From Melitaea cinxia (Eukaryota; Arthropoda; Insecta; Lepidoptera; Nymphalidae): a DNA stretch of 64,000 bases. The stretch is from assembly GCF_905220565.1 (NCBI RefSeq), contig NC_059416.1, forward strand, positions 744,001-808,000. Direction: 5' to 3'. Under the pieces are notes generated by a model, which was not told the origin of the DNA, did no database searches, and saw only the letters and a program-made list of their open reading frames with translations. Position 1 is the stretch's first letter, and each line of letters begins with the position of its first letter. The translations under genes and the position numbers were made by a program. Below are positions 1 through 12,500 of the stretch, piece after piece.

Positions 1-242
1 TAAAATCAGAATACTTTATTGCATGCTTTTATTATTCTTGTTTTATAAATAAAATAATTTGTTAAAATCTATCTTTTATTTGAACATTTTTTTATTGCTT
101 TTTACTTTAAATAGTATCGTTGCTAATTGCTGTATTATGTCATAAATATTTTACATTGAATGAAAAATGTTGCTTCGAAAAAATATAATCGTAAGTATGC
201 AAAGCTATTTAATAATTTTTAAACGACCTTTAAAAAACGTTA
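1..242. other. AT-rich intron sequence, nothing recognised
   Basis: Downstream intron of the knk gene. No open frame, repeat end or final exon could be recognised. Confidence 0.4.
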
Positions 243-388
243 TGTTGTGTTCCTGTGGCGAGTATGATGTATCTGAGGATGATTGGGGGTAGGGGCAACG
301 TGTTAGGTATGCTTCTGGTGTTGCAGGCGTCTACAGGCTACAGTAACCACTTGACATCAGGTGGGTCGTATGCGTGTTTGCCGCTCTA
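243..388 (-). repeat. S3 interspersed element, fragment
   Basis: Reverse copy of the S3 family: the GTTGCAGGCGTCTA segment near 322 and the complement of GGCAAACA...GGCTCACCTGATG match copies at 17513, 44325 and 58545. Confidence 0.75.
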
Positions 389-417
389 GTCCTAGTAAGA
401 TGGCAGGATGGAGTTAC

Positions 418-581
418 CTGGTAGTACACCAGGTCGGGCGTCTCGTGGGCCACGGTCCAGTTGAGGACGGCGGGCTCGCCCTCGCTGCACTCCAGCTGCA
501 GAGTCTGCATGTACTGCTCGAAGGTGGGGGACGAGGCTGACTGGTCCACGGTCTTATGGGTCCACTCGCAGTAGCGGCCCA
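418..581 (-). CDS. knk: knk exon 14: plastocyanin-like domain, last exon in window
   Basis: Residues 601-655 (phase 1 in, 0 out). The acceptor is CTTCCCAG and the donor CAG/GTAACT. It reads VGRYCEWTHKTVDQ, then TFEQYMQTLQLECSEGEPAV and LNWTVAHETPDLVYYQ. Family members continue with a Cys-Tyr-Thr-His-type copper-site segment and a C-terminal anchor signal. I did not find that exon in 1-417, so it must lie before position 1. Confidence 0.93.
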
Positions 582-3500
582 CTGGGAAGTGTTTACTATT
601 ATAAATACTTGTAAACGCAACCTCTTTTTAACGTCTGCTCTCACCTTATACAAACGTCAAGGTCCATAACGAAAACCGAGTACTGGCTAGGCTGCTTTTT
701 GAGAGCAGTTCGCTTGCAACCACATCTTCGGTAGATGTTACGTTTTAAATCAATTTTAGTAATTACAATTACTTTGCGAACTTTATTTATTGTACTGTCT
801 TAAAAAATAGTGAAGTGATTACTGTAACAGCTATTTTATTAGAACATCATTCTCCAGCCCGAAAATTTTCACCCACTAGACAATGTCAAAAAACGCTGGC
901 GGCAGCAAAAGACTTCGTACCGTAACAACATAACTTTGTTTGTTATCAAATAAAATTTACTTCCACAAGTAATGAAATGAGAACACCGTGTAAAACACGA
1001 CTGATAACACTCAACGTAACATTTATTTCTCACTTCAAATCTCTAGTTATTCATTCACAATACACACTTAACTACATTGAATACGATATGACACTAATAC
1101 GCCACTAATCGAGCAGCAACGCTAGCCGCACAATAATTAAACAATAACTGCTTCTTCCCTTACAAATTATCATATTTATAGGACAACAATTCCGCAACAA
1201 CAAACATAGCAAAGATCGCGACTGAACAATCATAAAATGAGTATTAACTATTTGAAAGATGGTGTCTCCATCTTTATGCTCTTCCGGTACTTCAACAAAT
1301 AATAATCAGAATATGAACGATACAATCTTATAAAATTATTAGAAGATCACATTTAAATGATAACAGTATTTCTTGTGTAACTACCCTGCAAAACAGATAA
1401 CAAAGACAGTAACTGATTAATCGTAAATTAATAGGCATTAACCATTCGGAAAATGGCGTCACCATCTATGTACTGTTCCGGTATTAAGCGAATAAACAAT
1501 AAGAGTAATATCGACACAAAATCCAATATATAGCTGTCAGAGTTACAGCGTAGGTAGTCGAGAAATAGTCAATTAAATACCTACACAATATTGGGAATTA
1601 CCACAAAACTACTCGTCAGATATTGTTCAAATTTAAATGGGACCACATGACAAGCACCAGATTCCGAAAAAAACCCATCTTAATCGGTAGATACAGTAAT
1701 TTTTTTAAACTAACACAAGAAAATATACTCGAATACCTCCTTTTTATGAAATCGATTAAAAAGACAATGTTATTTTATTGAATAAAAGGAAAGAGGCCTG
1801 AGCCACTGCTGGGAGTAGGATATTACAGGCTGAAGCGTACTGTTCATAATAATATTCAAACGAACGCATATTATGGCATATTCTTGATGGTCATAGAGTT
1901 CAGCGTCTAAGAGCTACCCACGAATTTAGTGGGCACGTCACATTTTCTTCCGGTGAGTGCCGGATGAGTTTTGTCCAGTGTCACCAAGTATTACCAAGTC
2001 TTACCCTATAGTATTAACAGGATAACTTACCAGCTGTCGGGTACGGATATCCCTCCGTGTCGTAAGCGACTCCAGCGAACACTCTCTGTTTTCTCTGTTC
2101 TTCCTCTTTTTTCTGACCGAAGCCTCCTTCCGACGAATCGCTGATGTAGAACGGATGGAATCTGGAAGTTTAAAGGCAAATTTAGTGTTGAAAATATATT
2201 TAAGGGTGAATTTTTTACCTGACTTACCGGGAGTTAACCTGAGTGACAATTGGAATGAAATCAACTCAAATTTTCTGTAAATTCCCCATTATGGCATATA
2301 AGCCTTTCTTCACAAGAAGGTAGTGTTTGTACTAATTAAGGATTGAAACCTGTTATAATACTTTTATGTGGTTGTGATCTTTTGTTAGGTTCGGATTTTG
2401 ACCAAGATATTTCCTGTTGTCTATCTAACCTCGATAATTTATCTGTGGTCTTATAAGGTTATATAATAAATAATGCTATAATTACCTAGCTGGGTTAGTC
2501 CTGTCGTCCCCTCCTTCTACCAAGAACGTGTACGTTTTTCCGCGCTCCACATAGATTTCAGGTATGAGCAGGTCGTTGATGTACCAAGCAATTCCCCACG
2601 ACGGGTGACCTGCAATACAATAAATATTTGATTTAAAGTCATTCATGTTACTTTTTTATATACATATATATATATATATATTTTTTTTTATTTAAATTTT
2701 TACATCCATAGGCTCTTGAGTGCCCATGCCTTTTTTATTTACATTTTAATTTTTAAGCGTTGAGGCGTATTATTTTCAACATTGCATGCTTCAAATTACG
2801 AACTAAAGCTTATTTTCTCTAATTCGATGGTGAGTCCAAAACTGACCGTGAGAAATATATATACCTATATATACATATATATTATACATGCTCCATTAAT
2901 TTTATAACACACTTTTTTTATATTATAAGTAATTGTTTGCAGCCAAAAACCTTGGAATAGTATTACAAGAAAATTTCTAAAATCATTGACTACTCGTTTT
3001 ACAGATTGAATAGGAGTGCTGGTAGGTACATTTTTCACTAGCATTTTTGCCACCACAAGTTGCATTTTTGTTTTTTACTTACCTATGAGATTGTTGTGAG
3101 TGCATCAAAATCTTGTGTGCGTGAACAACGCATAAAGACACAACATAAACACAAAAAGTATATACTATTTAATTTACCGTATGTTTGCGATGTGTATCCA
3201 TCTTCAATATTATCTGCATGAAAAGAAAAGTAATAATATTGTCTATTAGTATTTTATCATACACACAAATAAGAACGTTTTTACCCTATACTAGAGTGGT
3301 CGTCCAGTGGTCAAAATTCAACCTTAACTAATTAAAAATATAAGTTTGAACATTATTAAGGTTCTGTTGTCAACATTAGATTTTTATTATAATAAAGAAA
3401 AGAGTATATATGCTTGTGTGTGTCAAGTACACGGTTCTGTGAAATGTTTTTTTTTTTATTTATTGATTTAATGTTTTTTAAGCGTAATTAAAAAATATAT

Positions 3501-6500
3501 ATTAGCATTTTGCACTCCTTCTCTATATAAAATATAAGTGTTCGAAATTTCATACTTCTCCGTCCACGCAATTTTCGTAAAAAGGAGTACAAAGTTTTTA
3601 CTTCGCGTATTAGTATATAGATGCTCGTGACAGCGGTGTAGTGTATCGTGCGCCCGAGCGTCAGGAGCGCCGTGTGCTGTGTGCCGTGAGCCGTGTGTCG
3701 TGTGCCGTGTGCCGTGTGCCGTGATCCGTGTGTCGTGTGCCGTGTGCCGTGATCCGTGTGTCGTGTGCCGTGTGCCGTGAGCCGTGTGCCGTGTGTCGCG
3801 CACCGGTGATGGGCGTGTACCCGCGGCGGCCGGCCGCCGGGCCGATGCGCGCCGTGAGCGCTCCCGTCGCCGCCAGCACGCGCGCGGGCCACGGCGCCGG
3901 CGCGTCCGCGTCCAGCTCCGCCAGGCCCAGGCACGTGTTGTCGTTCTGGGGACCACTCGGTTACTGCGGGAGGCTTTCGGTTGGAGCCATAGAAACTAAT
4001 TTTTTTTTTATTAAGGAATTGGAGATCATTTTAGTGCAAAAAAAAACATGTCCTAGTCTTAAGGAATTTACAAGTTATAACTCGAATATCCTAAGACCCG
4101 AGTACCCTATATGGAGAAAGAAGACTATGCGCAGCAGTAGGGTGTTACAGGATGAATGCGATACTAAGAAATTCAATTGCATCCCTGTGAATTTGAGGAC
4201 AAAATAATAAAACTTATTTATTTAACCAATAATAACGTATTACGCCACCTTCGTATTACCTTCTAAGAGACATATAGGCCTCCGGTGGTGAACTCCCGGT
4301 ATAAAAATCGTACCTACTTCATACTACCCTAAGTGAGCGTAGAGAGTAGAGTGGCGAACTCTGAAGGGGAACTTCCGTTAAAAATCATTTCCATCATATT
4401 ACCTTAAGGGAACATATAGGAACTCTGAGGGCAAACTCCCGGTATAAAGATCCTACCTGCGTAATATACCCCAAAGGAAACGTAACTGAACCACGTGAGA
4501 CTCAAAAGAAATCATCATCAAACACAATAAGGGAGCGCAAAGGAACCCTTCAGGGTTAGTCTAGTATAAAGTGCCATACCTGCGCTCCGAAGTCCAGTTG
4601 CACGTCGGTTCGCGTCGTGTCCATGAAGGAGTGCGCGTTGGCCTCCGCGCGCGAGTTGAGCGGGCCGAAGGCGGCGATGACGGACTGCGAGCGCGACGTG
4701 AGCACCTCCTTGTCCTTGCCGGGCTCGCGGGCGGCCAGCGGCCGGCGGTACGTCACCGTGGTCACGCCGCCGCTCTGCTGCCCGGACACTGGGGACCGCG
4801 CGGTGCGACACAGATATACTGTACTAGCTGGTTCGGGGAACGTTGTTCTACCGTACGAATAGGGACACCATTGTCTTCCAAGGTTATAAAAAAATATACT
4901 ACGACCTATTCTCAGACCTACAAAATATATACACAAATTTGATAAAAATCAATAAATCTGTTTCGGAGGAGTTCGGTAATAAACGCTATGACACGAGATT
5001 TTTATAGTACGTCTTTACCTATGAAAATTCCGTTTTTGATGAAATAAATTAACGCACTTTTTTCTATATTTTTTATTTTTATTATTCAAAGTAATTACCT
5101 ATGGAATCAATGCATTTTTGCCAACGTAGTGGTAACTTATTGATGCCTTTCTTGAAAAACTAATATTGTTTTAGTACTAACTTCAAAAGTTGCTGCTAAT
5201 TCAGCTGTAGAATAGAGCCTATAGAGTAGAATCATCAGCCTACACAATCGCCTTTAATTCGTCATTGTCGACCAACATTTTCGGCCGACCACGTTTCTTA
5301 GGTCAAAATTTTCGGAACGGAAGCGAACATACCAATAAAGGGTGGTACGATCGTTAGTAGTGTTCGCACCGTAAAAGTTGTTGACGTTGAGTGCCGCTTC
5401 TACCGCTTTGCTACCACGACGGAACTCATACTCCATAATCACTCGAATTTTTAACATATCCATGATGACGAAAAACGTACAAATGCGATGTAAACAGAAC
5501 GCTAACCATTAAAGAAATGACTAATTATGAAAAAGAATTCTATATTTTTAAAATAAAAATAATTTGAAATTGGAGTTCTTAGCGTTTTTTTAGTTTTGAA
5601 ATAACCAGTACGACGAAACGGGAATTTCATAGGTAAAGATGACTAATAAGACTAATTTAAATGACGGCGTCGTCAATATTTGAGAGCAAATGATGCAAAG
5701 GACATGACGTCATGAATGATGAAGTTTGGAGTGAGAGACGTCAACATATATAGTTGCCGGGCAACCATATAAGTCTTACAAACGTTCAAATCAAATATAA
5801 AATTTAATAAGAATTATTATTAAATAATAATTGTAAAAGATCTTGATTATACACTTTATATACTTTGTTGTACACCCGAAAGATATTTTACATAGGAAAA
5901 AGGTATATCCACAACGCGATCTTATCGCTCAAAAAGTAACCTTATTCATACAACCTGCAAAACATTTATTCATGCAACCTGCAAGCAAAGGAAAGGAAAA
6001 GGAATGAGAAGTGGAGATGTTTGTTGGTGTTGTTAGCGTTGAGGGTAGATTGACATTTGAGATTTTTACCCTAGAACTACTGAACAATTCATATGAATTT
6101 TGGTATATAATGCAAAAATCCCACATTGCAAATCATTGAAATCGTCATATTTGTATTCTGTGAAATGATCTACAAGTACACTTAAAATACAACTATATAT
6201 TTTATGACTGTCCATAGAACATATTTGAGATAAAATGTATGAAAGGTCTATAATCTATATGTTTGATAAGGCCAATTGAAATTAAAAGTTTTCACAGTTG
6301 TATTACTAATCCCTTCCTAAAGGCCTATCTTAAAAACTTAGAACCTGACATATGTACCATGTTCAAAACGAGCGAAGTTGCAGATATAGTTAATTCGTGA
6401 TACAAACCTACAACAACATCGTTGTTCCCACCGAGCCTCTCGTCCGGGCACACGCCACGACTACCGTCGCACTGCGCCAGGTGGGTGATCGTATAATCTG

Positions 6501-9500
6501 ACGCCATAGGTAGGTTGTGCCTATAAAAATCATCCCACCGTAAGCAAATCTTGGATTTCTTAATTTTGAAGCAATTTTCTATCGTGCAGTACAAGAAATA
6601 TAGAAATCTTTCAGATTATGGTTGGGACATTATTTAATGCAGTATCCTACTTCAATGTAGTGTATTGTGTATATTCACTTGGGTATAATCATTTAGTGTG
6701 TAATGTTTAGGACCGAATTCAGCGGTTGTAGATAAGATTTATTCTGCACATGAGTTACAAATAGCCTTTAACAGCAAAAGTTAGACCATTGGCCACCTGT
6801 TTCACCTCAATTAATAAACTTCATGTTTTTGATACATATTTGTAAACAGAAATCATAAATATAGCGGGAGTCTCCTCTGTGAATAAGGCTTTGTCAGTAA
6901 GGCTAGATTCACAATTGCGAATAGAAACGTCTCATAAATATAGTGGAATACGGTGGTAAAAAGAATTATAATATATGATAAATTTATATGGGTTGTATAC
7001 CGTAATCCTCTAAATAGCGCTATCGACAACAGGTGAAACTGGCCCTTAATAGTTTTGTAGCTATATACCTTGAATCCCAATAAGCAACTACTACATCAGC
7101 ACCCAACATGGCCGGTCGACCTTCAGCGCCTGATACTCCGAAAGCCATGTACTGATCCTTACGCAGACGAGCGGCGAGAGTTATTTGGACATGGTCACCC
7201 TGGAATGAGATATTATCAGATTATTACAAGATTTTCTATTCTATGTTAAACATTCCTCATAAATTCATCCATATTTATAATTAATTACAGTTATCTACTG
7301 TCTCCCTATTATGAACATGGGTATATAACAGTTCAATTTTTAATTTTTCATGTTCACTTTTTGGTAACGTATATAAGTGGAAAGAAATGATCACAATCGA
7401 TGCATTAGTGATTATTATCGATGCATTATAGATTTTGACAGCGGGATGTATTATAGGCCAGTAGAACCAGTATCTCCTCAATTAATAAATTGCAACTTTA
7501 AGATTAATATATGCGAATAAAAATATCTCATAAATATAGAAGAATTCGATGGTAAAAAAGTATAATGATTTATAAACTCTTTAGTGCCAGATAGAGAAGA
7601 CATTTTTTTTTTATCCGCCAAATAGCGTTATCTACGATCGGTGAAACAGGCTCTAAGTATATTTTATCTTCTTCAATAAATTGACTAACGCCGAGTTGCA
7701 CGAAACAAAATTAAAATTTAAGTAGAGATTAAACTAATTTAATCACAAGAATTTCATACAATTCTTGCGATTAAATTACTTAAATATTAATTTCTTTTCG
7801 TGCAACTCGGCGTAAGTAAATTAATTAGTGGAAACGTTTCACTTAATGTTGTATCCTTTGATTCGTGAAAGAAACAAATCAATAAAATACTAAAAATGAA
7901 CATTCTTATATATACTTATAACATATTTTCATAAGTACACCCTGCGTGCGTTGCTAGGCTTTTTTTTATCGTACCGACTGAGAAACCTTTGTGGGCTCAT
8001 GAACAGCACTTTGCTGAAGATCAAGACATGATCAAATGCATAGTTTACGATTCTATACAGGACACACAGACAAATATTCACCGACACGGTCAGTCAGAGA
8101 CGCAGGTTCGAACCCCGCTGGAGTGGTCAATTTTTTATATGATATTCAAAAAATGCTTTGAAATAATGTTTAAAATTTTATAAATACAATTGTAGAAAAA
8201 AAAATTTTGAAAATGATAATAAAAAATAAAAAATCGGCGGGTAGTTTCAGAGCCTTAATATTTCAAGTAAATTAGGGATGCTTTCTATACGATCCTGAAG
8301 ATTTAAATTTAATGTATGCATAATAATATATAACAGCATTTTATTAATTAAAAAAAGACATTACTCATTCATAACATATTCAGTATTTTCCAATATATTT
8401 TTTACCTTGACATATCACTCGTTATCACTCGCTTGGAAATAAAAAATAACTAGTTATTTTTACGATAAATTAACAAAGATTATGTTAAAATAAAATAAGC
8501 ATAAATGTATAAAGTAACGAAGACAAAAAGAATCAGTTTTGAAATAAAATCTCACAGTAATCTGAAACAAAACAAGTGAATTTAATTTGGTCTAGAATGA
8601 TCTAAAATTCGATTTTTTAAACCTATAACTGTCAACTGAATGATAATGTAATGTATATTCTATGATTTTCCAAAACGGATTCTTCTTGAAAGAATTTATT
8701 ATCATATAGGTCGACGTAAGCGAAAGGCGAATATACTTGAATCACGTAGGTATATACCATTTTTAAGTTATATACCAAATAGAAGCAGTAGTTTACGTAC
8801 AATGTAAATAAGCATGTCTTGTGCATAAGCTATTGCTTATATTTAATTGTTTTTTTTTTTGTATTTCTTTAAAACCGGTATGTAGTAAATGTGATTTAAT
8901 TTCAAAAATAGCTTTATCGCCCGTAAACAGTGTTGCCGTTAGGACAATCTAGTTTGTGGCTACATCAAAGAAAAAAGTTGCCAGTTTTGTAAATAAATCA
9001 CTTTCGAAATTCCGCTAGAAGTGGCTAAAGTGTACGTTTTCCAATTACAGAGCATGTGACTCAGTGGAGCACAATGCTAAATTGTGCTGATGTTTAATTG
9101 GAACTTGAATTAGTTTTGAAATACACCTAAAAAAACTATGACGACTTTACTTTGAAGTACTAACTATAATATACTAGCTGTGTCCCGCGGTTTCACACGC
9201 TTTAATTTTTAAAAAATGCGTATTGCGTATGCGTAAACAATAACAACATTGCGCTCCGTTTGACATTTTGACATAAGTAGTATTGACGTTATGCAAAACA
9301 AACTAGGCTCAACAGCAATAGCAATACGGTCCATTTTCATTCGATCGAACCTAAATTACGTTAAAGATAAACATTCATTCGGGAATCCCCCTGCCATAAT
9401 GCGGACATTATTGGTGCTGCCTAAAATTAACTATGTATTTTAGTTTGGTAGTATTGGTACCGTATGGTGGTATGTATTAGTCGGTAGACTTTTAATAGTA

Positions 9501-12500
9501 ATAAAAATATGTATGTAGTAACAATCTAAAAAGCAGCCAGAAGTAGCTAGATTTATTTTGGTGGCTAAAATGGATTGTTTTTTGGCTAAAACCGTTGAAA
9601 ATCCGCTAGATCTAGCCACAAAATGGCTAAAACGGCAACACTGCCCGTAAACATAGCGTCTGTAACGCACCAGAATGTCGGGGATTTCAAAATAACGGTG
9701 AATCCCCGTATAACGGTGAGTCCCAGTAATAGCAATAATACCTTTCGCTTGTACTTTCCACCATGTTTAAATATACGACTTATAAAACAAATATTTAATT
9801 GTAAATATTGTGTATTTACCTGTATTTCCCACTTGATCTGTAGCCGCTTATCCAGTATTTCCTTACAATTGTTAGCAGTGCTTAAAGGAGTCTGGGAGGT
9901 TGTTGAACTTGTCTGAAATTCACAAGCTGTTGAATTATCTCGAACAAGAGAGAGTAAGAGAGAACAAGTTAAAGAGAGAGAGAATGTACGTTTAGTAATA
10001 AAAAAATATTGTTTCATTTTGTTGACGGTGTTAATAATGGTTCTGATTGAACTTACGAGGGACAGATTTTTAGCACAACTCGAAAGGAGTTTACGTCCAA
10101 ATTATCTAGTAAACAAAAGCAGAAATACAATTTATAAGTATATTGAGACATTGCCATTAAGAAATTATGAAAGAAATTATACTGTATATTACTTACCGGG
10201 TTATACCACCATGGTGGCTGTAAATCAAAGTTAGAAAATCCAAAGGAAAGCATAAAAAGAAACGCACATTCATACATTAAAACGATTAATTTAATTATTA
10301 TTTATATATTAAATCTAATTTATTAATGAAATGAAACACAACTTAGAAAGCATATATATACATATGTATGTATATAGTTAAAACCAGTCGAAAAATGAAA
10401 TGATCGGCTTATGATTTTTATGAATAAGTTTTTGTGATTGGTTAGTTTGGCGCTGCGGTGGTATCCTTTTAGTCTGAAAGCGAAAGATTAGGAGGCAGTT
10501 AGAGGCACTCGAATAACAAGTAAGTTATTAAAATGTCCATTGAGGCTGGCTGTTATTAACGGGTTTAAATTATTAATACTAACACACACACTCATCATGA
10601 AATCCTGAAGATATGGTAGATTATAAAATGTTCAAAATTAATATAAATGGAGAAGTAGGTACTAAATCAGATATTAAAATGCGACATGCTTTTTATGTTG
10701 TAAATTGTAACATTAAATATCATATAGTTTTATTAAAATTATTTAGATAAACTAATTATCATAATACATGAAATAATAGATTCATCATCACAGCCTATAC
10801 AGTCCACTGCTGGACATAGGCCTCCACAAGCTCACGCCAAAAATAACGTGAACTCATGTGTTTTGCCCATAGTCACCACGCTGGGCAGGCGGGTTGGTGA
10901 CCGCAGTACTGGCTTTCTCGCACCGAAGACGCTAGAAGAATAATAGATTAGAAAATCTTTTTTCACGCTGCTATGACACTTCCTCTTAATGTACGAGTAT
11001 AAAACTTTTTTTCCTTTATAATATATTATTGACACTTAGCATTAAGCTCTTAACTTTAATGTAAGCTCACCTTAAGATCCCATGTCAGCTATTATTATTC
11101 AGGAAATGCTACTCACGGTTATTTTTGTCTGTCCCAAAGCGGGTGGAACGTCCAAATCTTTGGGTATGAAGACATGCCCGAAGTTATGTCGATACTCTAC
11201 ACACCAAACCGCCAACCAGTCTACATCGTAGGCGGTCAGCTTCCCAGGGAGTACAATTTCTATATCCTCACCTTGGTAACCACGAAGAGGATTCAGGGAA
11301 CCCATTTCGTTGGGTACCTAAAATTACGTGTTCGAAATTTTGGTCAAAATCGCATTAATTTTGCACATCCAAATCTAGTCTTCTAGATAAGAGTAAACAT
11401 CCATTTAGCAACTTTTTAGCTTTAAATTTGATTTTAATAATTATGCAATGAAATATGTCAAAAAATAGGAATTAAAACGACAGTTGGTTAAGAACAATAC
11501 AACTAAATCTTTTGAGGTTGGAATATCGATCAGAATGATCTACCCCCTTCAACGTCTTTTCATTCTACATAATTATATGGCATGCCATATAAATTGACTG
11601 AAGTCTCTTTATCTACAATTTTCTCACTAATGCCTTTAAGAGTCTTAACATCTATACATTTTTAGCCTTTAACATCTATACCTTTAACTCATTGCGCTAA
11701 AGTGACTAGCTCAGTTGTCAGTTACCCTGCTTTCTACTTCATTCGATTCCTGCTCTAAATCTGGAGTAATACATGTTTATTTACTTTAAAAGAATACGTA
11801 TACCCGTTGACTATTACGTAAAGTACAGGCATTATTTTGTCTTTCTTATTAACAGAGTACTGTGTACGCTTAACATATTTATTTCTTATAAAATTAAGTG
11901 GGTAGTTACTAAATTGAAGATGATTACCTTAGTACCAAATGGATTGGGTTCGCTTCCATTCCCCACCCAGAAGTACGCGTCTGGTCCAGCGCCATCATAG
12001 TGCAAGTTTGGTATGTAGAAAGTTTTGGCGTCCAACACGCTTATGTTGCCAGATCTTAATCCGTGTGCTAGCCGTTTGAACTCAGGTAAGACTCTAGGTC
12101 TAGGTGGGTCGAGACGTGAGGGGATGAAAATATCACCGAAATTGACCTGGAATGAAAAATGTTAACCTAAATAATAACTTGAACAAGTACTTTTTTGACG
12201 ATTTAAAAAAGAAGGGGGTTCTTAATTCGATTATGTGTGTGATCTTTAACTTTTTACTGAGTGTATCGATATTAATGATTTTTTAATCAAAGGCTGGTGC
12301 TTGTTGCATAGTACCAACTATTTGAGTTTAATCGAAATCTGAGGAGTACTTTTTGAGCTATCCCTCATAATGTATATTTAATTGATTATTATGTTTTCTT
12401 CTTGTTTATGTAATTGAAATCCGTTTTTTTTTCAATTACGAGCAAATACAATTGTTATATAAAATGAATAAGTAAATGAATCCGCTTGAAAACGTGACGA

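Noticed and set aside
331..582. Reading past the exon 14 donor to a stop (VTPSCHLTRTRAANTH) as the knk C-terminus
   Set aside because: A good GTAACT donor precedes it, the added residues do not resemble the family, and the sequence runs into an S3 repeat.
3468..3956. 162- and 148-codon minus-strand frames rich in Arg and His-Thr repeats
   Set aside because: Wrong-frame reading of GC-rich knk exon 11 plus the heptamer minisatellite.
3728..4207. 159-codon plus-strand frame
   Set aside because: Shadow of the same exon and minisatellite; no recognisable product.
6411..6420. Alternative exon 9 donor GTAGGT
   Set aside because: It ends in phase 0, which does not fit the phase-1 start of exon 10.
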